Shown piece by piece: positions 1-8,800 of a DNA stretch of 64,000 bases. Under the pieces are notes generated by a model, which was not told where the DNA came from, ran no database searches, and was given only the letters and a program-made list of their open reading frames with translations. The stretch lies in assembly GCA_948288625.1 (NCBI GenBank), contig CAOHYA010000001.1, forward strand, positions 62,001 to 126,000. Direction: 5' to 3'. Position 1 is the first letter of the stretch, and each line of letters opens with the position of its first letter. The stretch comes from an uncultured Candidatus Saccharibacteria bacterium (GTDB taxonomy: Bacteria > Patescibacteriota > Saccharimonadia > Saccharimonadales > Saccharimonadaceae). Position numbers and translations under genes: made by a program.

Positions 1-129
1 CCTACTTCCTAAACTACCTAAAAAGATGCGCCGTAAGTGATACAAACCAAACCGAGTTCCTTTTTTAGCAAGCATTACAGGACCTTGATTCTCGTATATT
101 TTCTTTGCTTTAGACACGACTTTTTTCAT
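1..129 (-). CDS. N-terminal fragment of an unidentified protein in the surface-glycan operon
   Basis: An open frame starts at ATG 129-127 and runs off the left edge with 43 codons visible. It begins MKKVVSKAKK and is very basic, with a possible amphipathic or membrane-near start. The start overlaps the stop of the upstream acetyltransferase-glycosyltransferase gene by one base (TGATG), so the two are almost certainly cotranslated. Too little is visible to name a family; from its position a further glycosyltransferase or methyltransferase of surface glycan synthesis is plausible, but that is only inference. Confidence 0.6.
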   Translation of the reverse strand, partial: MKKVVSKAKKIYENQGPVMLAKKGTRFGLYHLRRIFLGSLGSR

Positions 130-2489
130 CACTTTGCTCCAATTCCAATTTGTTCGTTCATTATATCGAGGTTCCTGTTGAAATATGGATCACCCGATTC
201 ATGATATCTTTTGTAATATTTCAACGAATGATCGTAATCTAACTGTATACCATTGTCATACGTTCCTACGGATACGCTTTCATAATGATATAGTTCTGCA
301 AATGGCCAATATATATTTCGATAACCGGCTTCGTACAGGCTAATGCAGAAAGCAACGTCATTTCCTGCTACAGTGAACGTCTCATCCAGTCCGCCCACTT
401 TATCGTAAAGCTTACGCGAAACAATAAGACAAGCGGCTGTAACTGCGATAAAGTTACGTGGCCATATATTATTGCCGTAATCCGTCCACTCACCTGGTTG
501 CCTATGGCGAAAAGCATGACCAGCCATGCCTCCCATACCTAATATAACTCCCGCGTGCTGAATACCGTTCTTCTTATCAGGATAAAGTAACATTGGACCA
601 ACAGCACCAACGCCTGGTTGTGAGGCTACTCCAGCAAGTTCCGTAAGCCACTCACCTGTAATAACTTCGGTGTCGTTGTTAAGAAGTACGACATATTCAC
701 CGGTAGATTTTTTAACAGCAAAATTGTTTACCTTTGAATAATTAAAGGGATGGTTCCATTCATATACTTTGATTCGACTGTTTTTAGTTAAGCGTTTGAC
801 CAGATCATGCGTTTCTGATTCATTGCTGTTGTTAGACACCAGTATGATTTCATAGTTTTGATATGTCGTTTTTGTTAGTATGCTTTCGACGCACTGTTTT
901 AATAAATCTGCCTTGTCTTTGAATGGTATGATTATCGACACCTTGGGTTCACTCTTCGAGAGTTTGTATTTTAATCGATAATTCGTTGGACGCTCTTTAA
1001 TTTCAATGACATCAGCCTTAACCTTACGTCGAGACACAGCGTCCCTGAGCGCTTTTTGACCTGCGTCATCGGCATAGTTCTTTTCACCTACAGTTTTTGC
1101 CGTAGATCCATCAGCCAGTCTCCAGTGATAAAGAATTTTTGGAATATGTACTATTTGATTTGTTTTTTCAGTGGCTCTTAAAAGTAGATCGTAATCTTGG
1201 GCACCGTCATAACCCTTACGAATACCACCCAGTTCATCAAAAAGGGTTTTTCGTATGACTAGAAAATGTGTTATATAGTTCACGCCTAACAGAAGGTCGG
1301 GTGACCAATCGGGTTTAAAGAATGGTAACTGACGTTCTTTGCCGTCATCGGATAATTTATCCTCATCACTATAAATAATATCTGCTTTGTTATTTCGGTT
1401 TAATACATCTACAACTTCTTGTATTGCATGGGGGGAGAGAATGTCGTCATGATCAAGAAGTCCGATAAATTCACCCTTAGCCAATTTGAATGCTTCATTC
1501 GTATTACCAGCAATGCCCATATTCGACTCAAGACGCTTATAAAAAATTCTTCCGTCTGTTGTGCAGATCGATTCAATCGCTTGAGCGCGGGCTTCGTCAG
1601 TCGAAGCATCTGCCACACAAAGTTGCCAGTTGTTATACGACTGAGCTTTTAGGGAATTAATAAGGGGAATTAAGTACTTATCTGGGGTATTGAAGCTAGG
1701 AACCAACACGCTAATCATAGGCGAGTACTGATATTCTTTGGGAGCTTTCCATAATTTTGGCTCAACTTCTTTTATCCACTTTGAATATGGTGTTGATTTT
1801 AATGCAGAGCGCTGAGGATTCTTAATGTTTTTAAGCTTTTTATAGACCTTCGCAACAAGACGACGTCGCTTACTGTATTCGGGTAGTAGTTTATGTAACA
1901 TAGTTCGCCCTCCTTCATGTTCAGGTAGTAATTGGTTGATATTCGGACTACTTAATATTTCGACATTTTCACGTATCTTTTCTTCAGACCAATTCCACCA
2001 TTCTAGCTTAAGTAATCTTTCGACCGTAGCCTCATCAAAGCGCATTCGTATAACTTTCGCAGGATTACCCCCAACTATTGCATAAGGCGGAACATCTTTT
2101 ACGATAACCGACCTTGCGGCCACAACCGCCCCATGACCAATTGTAGTTCCTGACAATATCGTAGAACCATATCCTATCCATACGTCATTACCAATGCGTA
2201 CGTCTCCTTTTGACCATGGTTGTCCTTCGATCTCACTTGCTTCAGGCCACTTATTGTCGAATTGAGGAGAACTGAACGGATATGTCGAAACCCAGTCTGT
2301 GCGATGATTTCCACCTAATAGAATCGTGACCTCTTCTGCTATAGAGCAGTAATCTCCAATATAAAGCTTTCCTCCGTCGCTCCAGTCTAGAATCTTAGGA
2401 TTTCCATAGCTGTGTGCGCCTATACTGTAACTCGGGTAAGGTATAAGTTTTCGGGTATAGACGTCTTTTTCGGGCATTTTTAGTTCCAT
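129..2489 (-). CDS. CatB-type O-acetyltransferase fused to two GT2 glycosyltransferase domains
   Basis: The 786-residue product joins three enzymes. Residues about 1-185 are a left-handed beta-helix acetyltransferase of the CatB/xenobiotic type (IGDYCSIAEEV, IGNDVWIGYGSTI, PPYAIVGGNPAKVIR). A basic linker follows, then a GT2 domain from about 262 to 490 with the DHDD motif at 346-349, and a second GT2 domain from about 517 to 780 with LLNNDTEV. The tandem GT2 arrangement is typical of rhamnosyltransferase-like enzymes of surface polysaccharides. It follows the Wzt-like ATPase gene with a 10-base overlap if ATG 2489 is used; ATG 2477, two bases after that stop, is an alternative start. Cytoplasmic synthesis and O-acetylation of an exported glycan is the likely role; the sugars cannot be told. 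Confidence 0.88.
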   Translation of the reverse strand: MELKMPEKDVYTRKLIPYPSYSIGAHSYGNPKILDWSDGGKLYIGDYCSIAEEVTILLGGNHRTDWVSTYPFSSPQFDNKWPEASEIEGQPWSKGDVRIGNDVWIGYGSTILSGTTIGHGAVVAARSVIVKDVPPYAIVGGNPAKVIRMRFDEATVERLLKLEWWNWSEEKIRENVEILSSPNINQLLPEHEGGRTMLHKLLPEYSKRRRLVAKVYKKLKNIKNPQRSALKSTPYSKWIKEVEPKLWKAPKEYQYSPMISVLVPSFNTPDKYLIPLINSLKAQSYNNWQLCVADASTDEARAQAIESICTTDGRIFYKRLESNMGIAGNTNEAFKLAKGEFIGLLDHDDILSPHAIQEVVDVLNRNNKADIIYSDEDKLSDDGKERQLPFFKPDWSPDLLLGVNYITHFLVIRKTLFDELGGIRKGYDGAQDYDLLLRATEKTNQIVHIPKILYHWRLADGSTAKTVGEKNYADDAGQKALRDAVSRRKVKADVIEIKERPTNYRLKYKLSKSEPKVSIIIPFKDKADLLKQCVESILTKTTYQNYEIILVSNNSNESETHDLVKRLTKNSRIKVYEWNHPFNYSKVNNFAVKKSTGEYVVLLNNDTEVITGEWLTELAGVASQPGVGAVGPMLLYPDKKNGIQHAGVILGMGGMAGHAFRHRQPGEWTDYGNNIWPRNFIAVTAACLIVSRKLYDKVGGLDETFTVAGNDVAFCISLYEAGYRNIYWPFAELYHYESVSVGTYDNGIQLDYDHSLKYYKRYHESGDPYFNRNLDIMNEQIGIGAK

Positions 2490-3658
2490 TTCACTTCTAG
2501 TTGAGTGATGCCATCCCAGTCTAATTCCTGTTTTTGCTCAGGGCTATTCACAACAAATTCAGGTCCTTCGGAATTAAATACGATAACGTCATCCCTGATC
2601 GGTCCGAATAAACCACCGACAATTTTATATTTTCCTGGTCCTAAGTTCAAACTTACATCAAGTGATACAGAGCCCTTCGTCAAATCAACTTCTTGTCCAA
2701 GTGTATTCACTCCATACACGTGCTGATTATCTTTAAAAATTGCGACACCGACTGTATCAGGAATTCTATCAATGTCAGTTTTATTCCATTTGAATTGAAT
2801 AGTCATAAGCTCATCGTATTCATATAGTTTTTTGTTTGAACCAGATTGTGATTTGGTAGAAATACTTAATGGTGAGTTATTGTTGTTTGATTTTGAATTT
2901 TGAGATATCTGTTCGTTATTATCTCTTTCGTAAATCTTAGCGATTTCTTTCGGAGTGCCTATTTTAGTTATTTTTCCTTTAGAAATATAAAGTGCCCTAT
3001 CACAGTATTTTTTAACTGATTCCATGTCGTGCGATACAAAAATAATAGTCTTTTTTTCTTGTTTGACTTGTCTAAAGTAGTCAAAGCATTTCTGTTGAAA
3101 AGCTGCGTCACCAACCGCAAGTACTTCATCGATAAGCAATATGTCTGACTGCGCGCGAATGGCAATAGAAAAGGCCAAACGCACCTGCATTCCGGAAGAA
3201 TAGTTTTTTAACTTTTGGTCCATGAACTTACTAAGTTCTGCAAATTCGACAATTCCATCATACATTTCGATGACTTCTTTATGACTGAAACCAAGCAGGG
3301 CTCCATTCATAAATACATTTTCACGACCCGTTAGCTCAGGATTGAAGCCAACACCAAGTTCAATAAACGGAGTCAGACTTCCATTTACAGACAATGTTCC
3401 GGTATCTGGCTCATAGATACTTGCCAAAAGCTTTAGCAGAGTACTTTTTCCACTTCCGTTTCTTCCAACAATTCCAAAGAACTCGCCACGTTGAATATTA
3501 AAGTTTATGTCCTTCAACACGTCTTGGATTTCATAACCCTTTTTACCTTTTAAGCGGTTAATCAGTAACTGCTTTAGCCCGCTGCTATTTTCGTGAGGCA
3601 GTTTGAAACTCTTCGAGACATTATGAACTTCAACTAAATTGTCTTGATTTTTGGACAT
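2480..3658 (-). CDS. Wzt/TagH-type polysaccharide ABC exporter, ATP-binding subunit
   Basis: This 392-residue protein has a complete ABC ATPase: Walker A GRNGSGKS at 65-72, signature YSSGMQ at about 153-158, Walker B DILLIDE at 172-178 and the H-loop histidine at 210. Residues about 255-392 form a separate beta-rich domain like the Wzt C-terminal domain, which in O-antigen exporters binds the modified end of the glycan. The gene overlaps the permease gene by one base and leads into the acetyltransferase-glycosyltransferase fusion, so polymer synthesis, modification and export are encoded together. The energy-coupling subunit for export of a lipid-linked glycan across the cytoplasmic membrane is the well supported call; the glycan itself is unknown. 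Confidence 0.9.
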   Translation of the reverse strand: MSKNQDNLVEVHNVSKSFKLPHENSSGLKQLLINRLKGKKGYEIQDVLKDINFNIQRGEFFGIVGRNGSGKSTLLKLLASIYEPDTGTLSVNGSLTPFIELGVGFNPELTGRENVFMNGALLGFSHKEVIEMYDGIVEFAELSKFMDQKLKNYSSGMQVRLAFSIAIRAQSDILLIDEVLAVGDAAFQQKCFDYFRQVKQEKKTIIFVSHDMESVKKYCDRALYISKGKITKIGTPKEIAKIYERDNNEQISQNSKSNNNNSPLSISTKSQSGSNKKLYEYDELMTIQFKWNKTDIDRIPDTVGVAIFKDNQHVYGVNTLGQEVDLTKGSVSLDVSLNLGPGKYKIVGGLFGPIRDDVIVFNSEGPEFVVNSPEQKQELDWDGITQLEVKWN

Positions 3659-4467
3659 TATATATTCTCCGCAAAACGGCGAGATGTCTTCTTAAAGTAA
3701 AGAGCGCCCGTTATGAACACGACTACGACTATCGCGAAAGGTATAAGTGCGAACAAAGGATTGGCAAATAAATCGCCGACTGTAATGGTCTGGTCCGTAA
3801 TTAATACCGAACGTGCATCCTGGATAGCCTGCGCAACAGGGTTCATGAGTAAAATTTGCGCAGCAAGTTCGCTTCTTTCCACGACGATGGCGAGCGGGTA
3901 AATGATTGGCGTTGCATAAAAAGCCGCTTGCATCAATATTTCCCAAATATGACCTGTGTCTCGGTATTTGACATTTAAGGCTGATAATAAAAATGCCAAA
4001 CCAAGGGCAAAGACGTATATCTCTATGATGTAAATCAGTATCATCCACGAACTTCCGTCCAGCTGCACACCGTTTAAAGCCATCAACACGGCGACAATAA
4101 TCAAGTTAAGACCAAGGTTGATTAATGCTGATATTGAAGTTGAGAGTACGATTACGTATTTTGGAAAGTTAATTTTTCTAAGCAAATCACCTCTTGCGAT
4201 AATGGATTCCATGCCTTGATTTGTAACTTCAGAAAAGAATGTCCAAAGTATAATTCCCAACAAAAGGTATACAGCGTAATGTTCAATAGATCCAAGCTTT
4301 ACGAGTAATCCGAACACGACATACATAATTGCAAACAAGAATAGCGGTTTCAGCAATGACCAAGCATACCCCAGTACCGATCCTTGATAGCGCAACTTAA
4401 AATCAGTTACAACAAGTTCGCGTAGCAGAACACGGTTCCGCTTACTAAATACATTAGAAAGTTTCAT
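3658..4467 (-). CDS. ABC-2 type permease of polysaccharide exporter (Wzm/TagG-like)
   Basis: The 269-residue protein starts with a short cytoplasmic amphipathic segment (LLRELVVTDFKLRYQGSVLGYAWSL cut here to LRELVVTDFKLRYQGS), typical of ABC-2 permeases of the Wzm/TagG/RfbA group, followed by about six hydrophobic segments. It is the first gene of the minus-strand exporter unit. Its start ATG 4467 lies 13 bases behind a TATAAT box at 4486-4481, giving a very short leader. The stop overlaps the start of the ATPase gene by one base. It forms the membrane channel of the glycan exporter together with the 2480-3658 product. Confidence 0.9.
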   Translation of the reverse strand: MKLSNVFSKRNRVLLRELVVTDFKLRYQGSVLGYAWSLLKPLFLFAIMYVVFGLLVKLGSIEHYAVYLLLGIILWTFFSEVTNQGMESIIARGDLLRKINFPKYVIVLSTSISALINLGLNLIIVAVLMALNGVQLDGSSWMILIYIIEIYVFALGLAFLLSALNVKYRDTGHIWEILMQAAFYATPIIYPLAIVVERSELAAQILLMNPVAQAIQDARSVLITDQTITVGDLFANPLFALIPFAIVVVVFITGALYFKKTSRRFAENI

Positions 4468-4502
4468 AAGTTCAAATTTAATTATAAGATAGAACTACTA
4501 TT

Positions 4503-5513
4503 ATGACTAGCATTCTCATTGTCGTACTGAACTGGAACGGTGCCGAAGATACTTTACAAAGTGTACGATCTCTTCAAGATCAATCACACAAAGACTTTCA
4601 GATACTCGTCATAGATAACGGCTCGAAGCTAGGTGATTACGAAAAACTATCATCTTTAAAGAACGAGACGAATGTCACACTTCTAAGGAATGAAACAAAC
4701 CTTGGTTTTGCCGGTGGCGTAAACCTCGGAATTACACACGCCATAGAAAAAAACTATGAATACGTCGCACTCTTCAATAACGATGCCGCCGCTGATAAAG
4801 ATTGGCTTCAAAACCTCGTAGCAGGTTTTTCTATTAACAAAGACGTCTCAGCTGTAACCGGCCTTTTATTACATGAAGACGGCAAAACGATCGATTCAAC
4901 TGGCGACTACTACTCAATCTGGGGCATGCCATTCCCTCGTTCTCGTGGCCTTCACACAGCAACCGCGCCTCAATCCGAGTATGTGTTTAGCGCTACTGGT
5001 GGCGCCACCCTCTACAAAACCTCCCTATTCAAAGAAATCGGCCTCTTTGATGAATCATTCTTCGCCTACTACGAAGATGTCGACGTCAGCTTCCGTGCTC
5101 AGCTTGCCGGCCATAAAATTTATTACACCAAAGACGCGATTGCCAATCATAAGCAAGGTGCTACCAGCAAAAAGATTCCCGGCTTTACCGTGTATCAAAC
5201 GTTTAAGAACATCCCTCTTCTTTATGCTAAAAACGTACCGGCTAGTTTGTTATTCCCTGTTGGAATCAGACTTTTCGCTTTGTATTGGCTCATCTTCGGA
5301 AACGCCATCAAGAATGGTTCTGGCTTATACGCCCTTAAAGGCTGGTTAGCAAGTGTATGGTATTTTTGGACGAAATCTTTATGGGATCGTTTCAAAATTC
5401 AATCAAGAAAGACCGTTCCAACAAGCTATATAAAATCACTTCTCTGGTACGACCTACCCCCGGAACAAACGGGCCTACGAAAACTTCGGCAACGATTTAC
5501 AGGTAAAAATTAA
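4503..5513 (+). CDS. GT2 family glycosyltransferase (rhamnosyltransferase-like)
   Basis: The 336-residue protein opens with the GT2 nucleotide-sugar fold (MTSILIVVLNWNGAEDT), has the acceptor-side motif NLGFAGGVNLGI, the metal-binding DXD-like LFNNDAAAD and the late motif FFAYYEDVDVSFRAQLAG, all characteristic of WbbL-type rhamnosyltransferases. A hydrophobic stretch around residues 255-300 may attach it to the membrane. It diverges from the exporter operon across only 35 bases. The stop is followed one base later by the GTG of sucC, so the glycosyltransferase and succinyl-CoA synthetase genes are likely cotranscribed. Role: addition of a sugar to a surface glycan; donor and linkage are not visible. 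Confidence 0.88.
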   Translation: MTSILIVVLNWNGAEDTLQSVRSLQDQSHKDFQILVIDNGSKLGDYEKLSSLKNETNVTLLRNETNLGFAGGVNLGITHAIEKNYEYVALFNNDAAADKDWLQNLVAGFSINKDVSAVTGLLLHEDGKTIDSTGDYYSIWGMPFPRSRGLHTATAPQSEYVFSATGGATLYKTSLFKEIGLFDESFFAYYEDVDVSFRAQLAGHKIYYTKDAIANHKQGATSKKIPGFTVYQTFKNIPLLYAKNVPASLLFPVGIRLFALYWLIFGNAIKNGSGLYALKGWLASVWYFWTKSLWDRFKIQSRKTVPTSYIKSLLWYDLPPEQTGLRKLRQRFTGKN

Positions 5514-5514
5514 C

Positions 5515-6576
5515 GTGAAGCTATTAGAATACGAAGCAAAACAAATTCTTAAAGCTTCTCACATACCCGTCCCTACCTCTTCGCCTATAACAAAAGGTGA
5601 TTCTCAATTTCCTACAGTTCCCATCGTTCTAAAATCTCAAGTCCCTACCGGCGGTCGTGGCAAAGCTGGTGGTATCAAAGTTGTCGAAAGCGTCGAAAAT
5701 CTTCAACCAACAATCGACCAATTATTCAACCTCCCTATCAAAGGCTTCACCCCGCACACACTCCTTGCCGAAGAAAAACTATCCATAGCAAAAGAACTAT
5801 ATATAAGCGTTCTTATCGACCGTGCTTCCTCAAGCATTCAACTCATCGCGCATATCGATGGTGGCATAGAAGTCGAGGACAACAAAGATTTTAAAACCTG
5901 GTCTCTTAAAGACCCTGACTTCGATACGATCGGCCAAGAACTTGCCGATTACTACCGACTTCCCGATCAAACTTTTGCCCTTCAAGACTTGATCGAAAAC
6001 CTATACAACTGTTTGATCAAAAACGATGCGACGTTGATCGAAATAAATCCCCTCGTTATTACAACCGACAATAAACTTATTGCCGGTGACTGTAAAATGA
6101 CTTTAGATAATGCCGCCAGTTTTCGTCACGAATGGAACTTCGAGGAAAAACCGGCCGAAGCTAATTTCGTCACCATCAATCCTGATGGAAATATAGCGAC
6201 GATCGCGAACGGTGCCGGTTTGGCCATGGCAACCGTCGACGCGAGTGTTGAAGCTGGCTTACAACCTGCGAACTTTCTCGATATCGGTGGTGGTGCTTCA
6301 ACCGAGACCTTGCTGGCGGCTTTCAAACGTATCGTCGAATACGAAAACCTCCAAGCAATCGTCATCAACATATTCGCCGGTATTACGCGAGCCGACGAAG
6401 TCGCCAACGCTATTGTCGCGGCAAAAGAGCAGATCGCAACGCTTCCTCCGTTATTCATTCGACTTGCCGGCACCAACCATGCGGCGGCAGTAAAGATTTT
6501 AAACGATAATGATATCGTTATCATGCCAAACCTCGAAACCTGCTTGAAAGCCGCCAAGGAGGCTTTGCATGAATAG
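5515..6576 (+). CDS. sucC: ADP-forming succinyl-CoA synthetase beta subunit
   Basis: The 353-residue protein begins at GTG 5515 with the family start KLLEYEAKQILK, an ATP-grasp domain with the glycine-rich GGRGKAGGIK loop near residue 50, the metal-site region IEINPLV and the C-terminal CoA-ligase part with LDIGGGAS and VINIFAGITRADEVA. It is shorter than the usual 385-400 residues, mainly within the ATP-grasp half. The reaction is CoA ester plus ADP and phosphate to acid, CoA and ATP. It overlaps sucD by eight bases. No other citric acid cycle gene is seen in the window, so the pair may serve substrate-level phosphorylation or act on another acyl-CoA. Confidence 0.93.
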   Translation: MKLLEYEAKQILKASHIPVPTSSPITKGDSQFPTVPIVLKSQVPTGGRGKAGGIKVVESVENLQPTIDQLFNLPIKGFTPHTLLAEEKLSIAKELYISVLIDRASSSIQLIAHIDGGIEVEDNKDFKTWSLKDPDFDTIGQELADYYRLPDQTFALQDLIENLYNCLIKNDATLIEINPLVITTDNKLIAGDCKMTLDNAASFRHEWNFEEKPAEANFVTINPDGNIATIANGAGLAMATVDASVEAGLQPANFLDIGGGASTETLLAAFKRIVEYENLQAIVINIFAGITRADEVANAIVAAKEQIATLPPLFIRLAGTNHAAAVKILNDNDIVIMPNLETCLKAAKEALHE

Positions 6577-7426
6577 TTTATTCGAAGGTAAGAATGTTAT
6601 CGTTCAGGGTATTACCGGCGTACATGGAAGTTTCCAAACTAAAGCCATGCTTGCTGCGGGTACGAATGTCGTCGCTGGTACGACACCTGGCAAAGCTGGC
6701 CAACAAATAGAAGGTGTCACCGTGTACGATACGGTGAAAGATATTCAAAAGGATCATAGTATCGATATTACTGTCATTTTCGTCCCGGCACGCTTTGCCA
6801 AAGGAGCTATCTTAGAAGCAATCGCAGCAGAAATTCCACTCATTATTTGCATTACCGAAGGTATTCCCGTCCACGATATGCTTATCGTTCACAAACAACT
6901 TGAGGGCTCAAAATCAACCCTGTTGGGTCCGAATTCTCCCGGAGCGCTATTACCTGGCTTAAACAAACTTGGTATTATTCCTGCCGATATGTCCTTACCG
7001 GGAAAAGTAGCGATTGTCAGCCGATCAGGTACGCTTACCTACGAAACGATGGCCAGCCTGACAGATAAAGGCATTGGCCAAAAATATGTCATCGGTATCG
7101 GCGGCGATGTCGTGCACGGCATGGGATATATTGATTGCCTAACACTTTTTCAAGAAGATCCCGATGTCGATAAAATAATTCTTATCGGTGAGATAGGCGG
7201 CCAAGAAGAAATTGCCGCCGCGGACTTCATAAGAGAATCGGTCGATAAGCCGGTGTTCGCTTATATCGCGGGTCATCACGCCCCTGACGGCGTTCAACTT
7301 GGACACGCTGGGGCGATTCTTGGATCGTCTTCCGAATCGGCAGACGCAAAAACGAAGAAGTTAGCTGAATCCGGGGCAACGACGGCGAAAAGCATCACCG
7401 ATCTCATAAAGCTTGTCGTAGGATAA
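6569..7426 (+). CDS. sucD: Succinyl-CoA synthetase alpha subunit
   Basis: The 285-residue protein has the CoA-binding Rossmann start (VIVQGITGVHGSFQT), the CITEGIP motif, LLGPNSPG, and the phosphohistidine loop GHAGAI with His246. Length matches the family. ATG 6569 is preceded by a full Shine-Dalgarno AAGGAGG at 6556-6562 inside the end of sucC, so translation is coupled. With sucC it forms the alpha-beta enzyme that transfers phosphate through His246. A leaderless-type promoter for the next gene begins 16 bases after its stop, so the unit may end here. Confidence 0.94.
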   Translation: MNSLFEGKNVIVQGITGVHGSFQTKAMLAAGTNVVAGTTPGKAGQQIEGVTVYDTVKDIQKDHSIDITVIFVPARFAKGAILEAIAAEIPLIICITEGIPVHDMLIVHKQLEGSKSTLLGPNSPGALLPGLNKLGIIPADMSLPGKVAIVSRSGTLTYETMASLTDKGIGQKYVIGIGGDVVHGMGYIDCLTLFQEDPDVDKIILIGEIGGQEEIAAADFIRESVDKPVFAYIAGHHAPDGVQLGHAGAILGSSSESADAKTKKLAESGATTAKSITDLIKLVVG

Positions 7427-7442
7427 TAACCCCTGTTAGTGT

Positions 7443-7448
7443 TATACT
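7443..7448 (+). promoter_or_regulatory. -10 hexamer of a leaderless promoter
   Basis: TATACT ends seven bases before the GTG start at 7456, so transcription is expected to begin at or next to the start codon. Confidence 0.55.
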
Positions 7449-7455
7449 ATCCATA

Positions 7456-8409
7456 GTGAAAAAAATCTCAGTCCTCATTCCCGCCTACAATGAAGAAGCT
7501 GTCCTCGACAAGCTCTTTACTCGCCTTGCCAATCTTGCTAATGAAACGAAGGGGTATGATTTTGAATTTCTTTTTGTCAACGACGGCAGCAAAGACAAAA
7601 CGCTCGCTATCATCAAAGACTACGCCGAAAAAGACTCTCGAGTCAGCTATATAAACCTTTCTCGTAACTTCGGCAAGGAAATCGGCATGATTGCCGGCCT
7701 TGACCATGTCACGGGTGACGCGACGGTTATCATCGATGCCGACTTGCAAGATCCACCTGAACTTATCCCTAAAATGATTGAACTCTGGGAACAAGGCTAT
7801 GACGATGTATATGCCAAGCGCAAATCGCGTGAGGGTGAAACGTGGTTCAAGAAGTTTACTTCACGTATGTATTACAAAACTCTTCAAAGCCTGACGAATA
7901 TTCCTATTCAAAAGGATACCGGTGACTTCCGACTCCTCGATCGCCGCGTCGTCGAAGCTTTGAAGCAGTTCCGCGAATCACAACGAAATACTAAAGCCAT
8001 GTTCAGCTGGGTGGGGTTTCATAAGAAAGAAATTTTATACGACCGTGACCCTCGCGCGGCCGGTGAAACACATTGGAACTATTTTAAGCTTGCTGAACTT
8101 GCCATCGATGGCATCACTTCATTTACCACTGCTCCGCTTCGTATTTCGACTATCGTCGGGCTACTCGTTTCGGTCATTGCCTTCATCTACCTGATCGCAG
8201 TCATTTTCCAAACAATATTTTTCGGTAACGATCTTGCGGGATATCCATCGACACTCGCTGTCATCCTATTCCTTGGTGGCGTACAGCTCCTATCATTAGG
8301 GATCATCGGTGAATACGTCGGTCGTATCTTCAACGAAACGAAAGTTCGTCCACTGTATTTAGTAGAGGAGTATCACAATGGAAGCGTTCCTAAAAAAGCA
8401 CGGCGATAA
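7456..8409 (+). CDS. Polyprenyl-phosphate glycosyltransferase (GtrB/DPM1-like GT2)
   Basis: The 317-residue protein has the GT2 start KKISVLIPAYNEE, the metal motif VIIDADLQDPPELIP and the DPM1/GtrB signature region RDPRAAGETHWNY, followed by two C-terminal transmembrane segments around 230-290. It starts at GTG 7456 directly behind TATACT, with no room for a ribosome binding site. It overlaps the next gene, a GtrA-like flippase candidate, by 32 bases. GtrA-GtrB pairs move sugars on undecaprenyl phosphate to the outer face for glycan decoration, so the pair is likely to charge and flip a polyprenyl-phosphate sugar. Confidence 0.92.
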   Translation: MKKISVLIPAYNEEAVLDKLFTRLANLANETKGYDFEFLFVNDGSKDKTLAIIKDYAEKDSRVSYINLSRNFGKEIGMIAGLDHVTGDATVIIDADLQDPPELIPKMIELWEQGYDDVYAKRKSREGETWFKKFTSRMYYKTLQSLTNIPIQKDTGDFRLLDRRVVEALKQFRESQRNTKAMFSWVGFHKKEILYDRDPRAAGETHWNYFKLAELAIDGITSFTTAPLRISTIVGLLVSVIAFIYLIAVIFQTIFFGNDLAGYPSTLAVILFLGGVQLLSLGIIGEYVGRIFNETKVRPLYLVEEYHNGSVPKKARR

Positions 8410-8800
8410 ACTTCGTTATTTAGTTGTAGGTGGGTTTAATACCCTCCTTGATTTTATTATTCTATTCGGGCTAGTGGCTCTTGGTCTTAATAAAATTCCT
8501 GCGAACTATATTTCAACGACAATCACTATGGTCATAAGCTTTTTCTTAAATAAAGAATTTACGTTCAAATCAAAAGATAAAGCAACAAAGCGGCAATTCC
8601 TTATTTTCTTGAGCGTGACTGCTTTTGGTTTATGGGCCATTCAGCCAGTCATAATCTTGATTTCGGGCTGGTTCTTAGACAATACCGGCTGGAATGATAC
8701 CGTAATATTGTTTATCTCAAAGGTACTCGCTACGGTGGCATCACTTATATGGAATTATCTGTTCTACTCCCGCCTTGTCTTCAAAAAGGATAATAAATAA
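8378..8800 (+). CDS. GtrA-like membrane protein
   Basis: The 140-residue protein has four hydrophobic segments and the GtrA family start LRYLVVGGFNTLLDF, followed by ISFFLNKEFTF, the usual family landmark. ATG 8378 has the Shine-Dalgarno AGAGGAG at 8364-8370 and lies within the end of the gtrB-like gene. Its stop shares a base with the next ATG (TAATG). GtrA proteins are thought to flip polyprenyl-phosphate-linked sugars; the direct GtrB neighbour supports this. The substrate is unknown. Confidence 0.9.
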   Translation: MEAFLKKHGDKLRYLVVGGFNTLLDFIILFGLVALGLNKIPANYISTTITMVISFFLNKEFTFKSKDKATKRQFLIFLSVTAFGLWAIQPVIILISGWFLDNTGWNDTVILFISKVLATVASLIWNYLFYSRLVFKKDNK

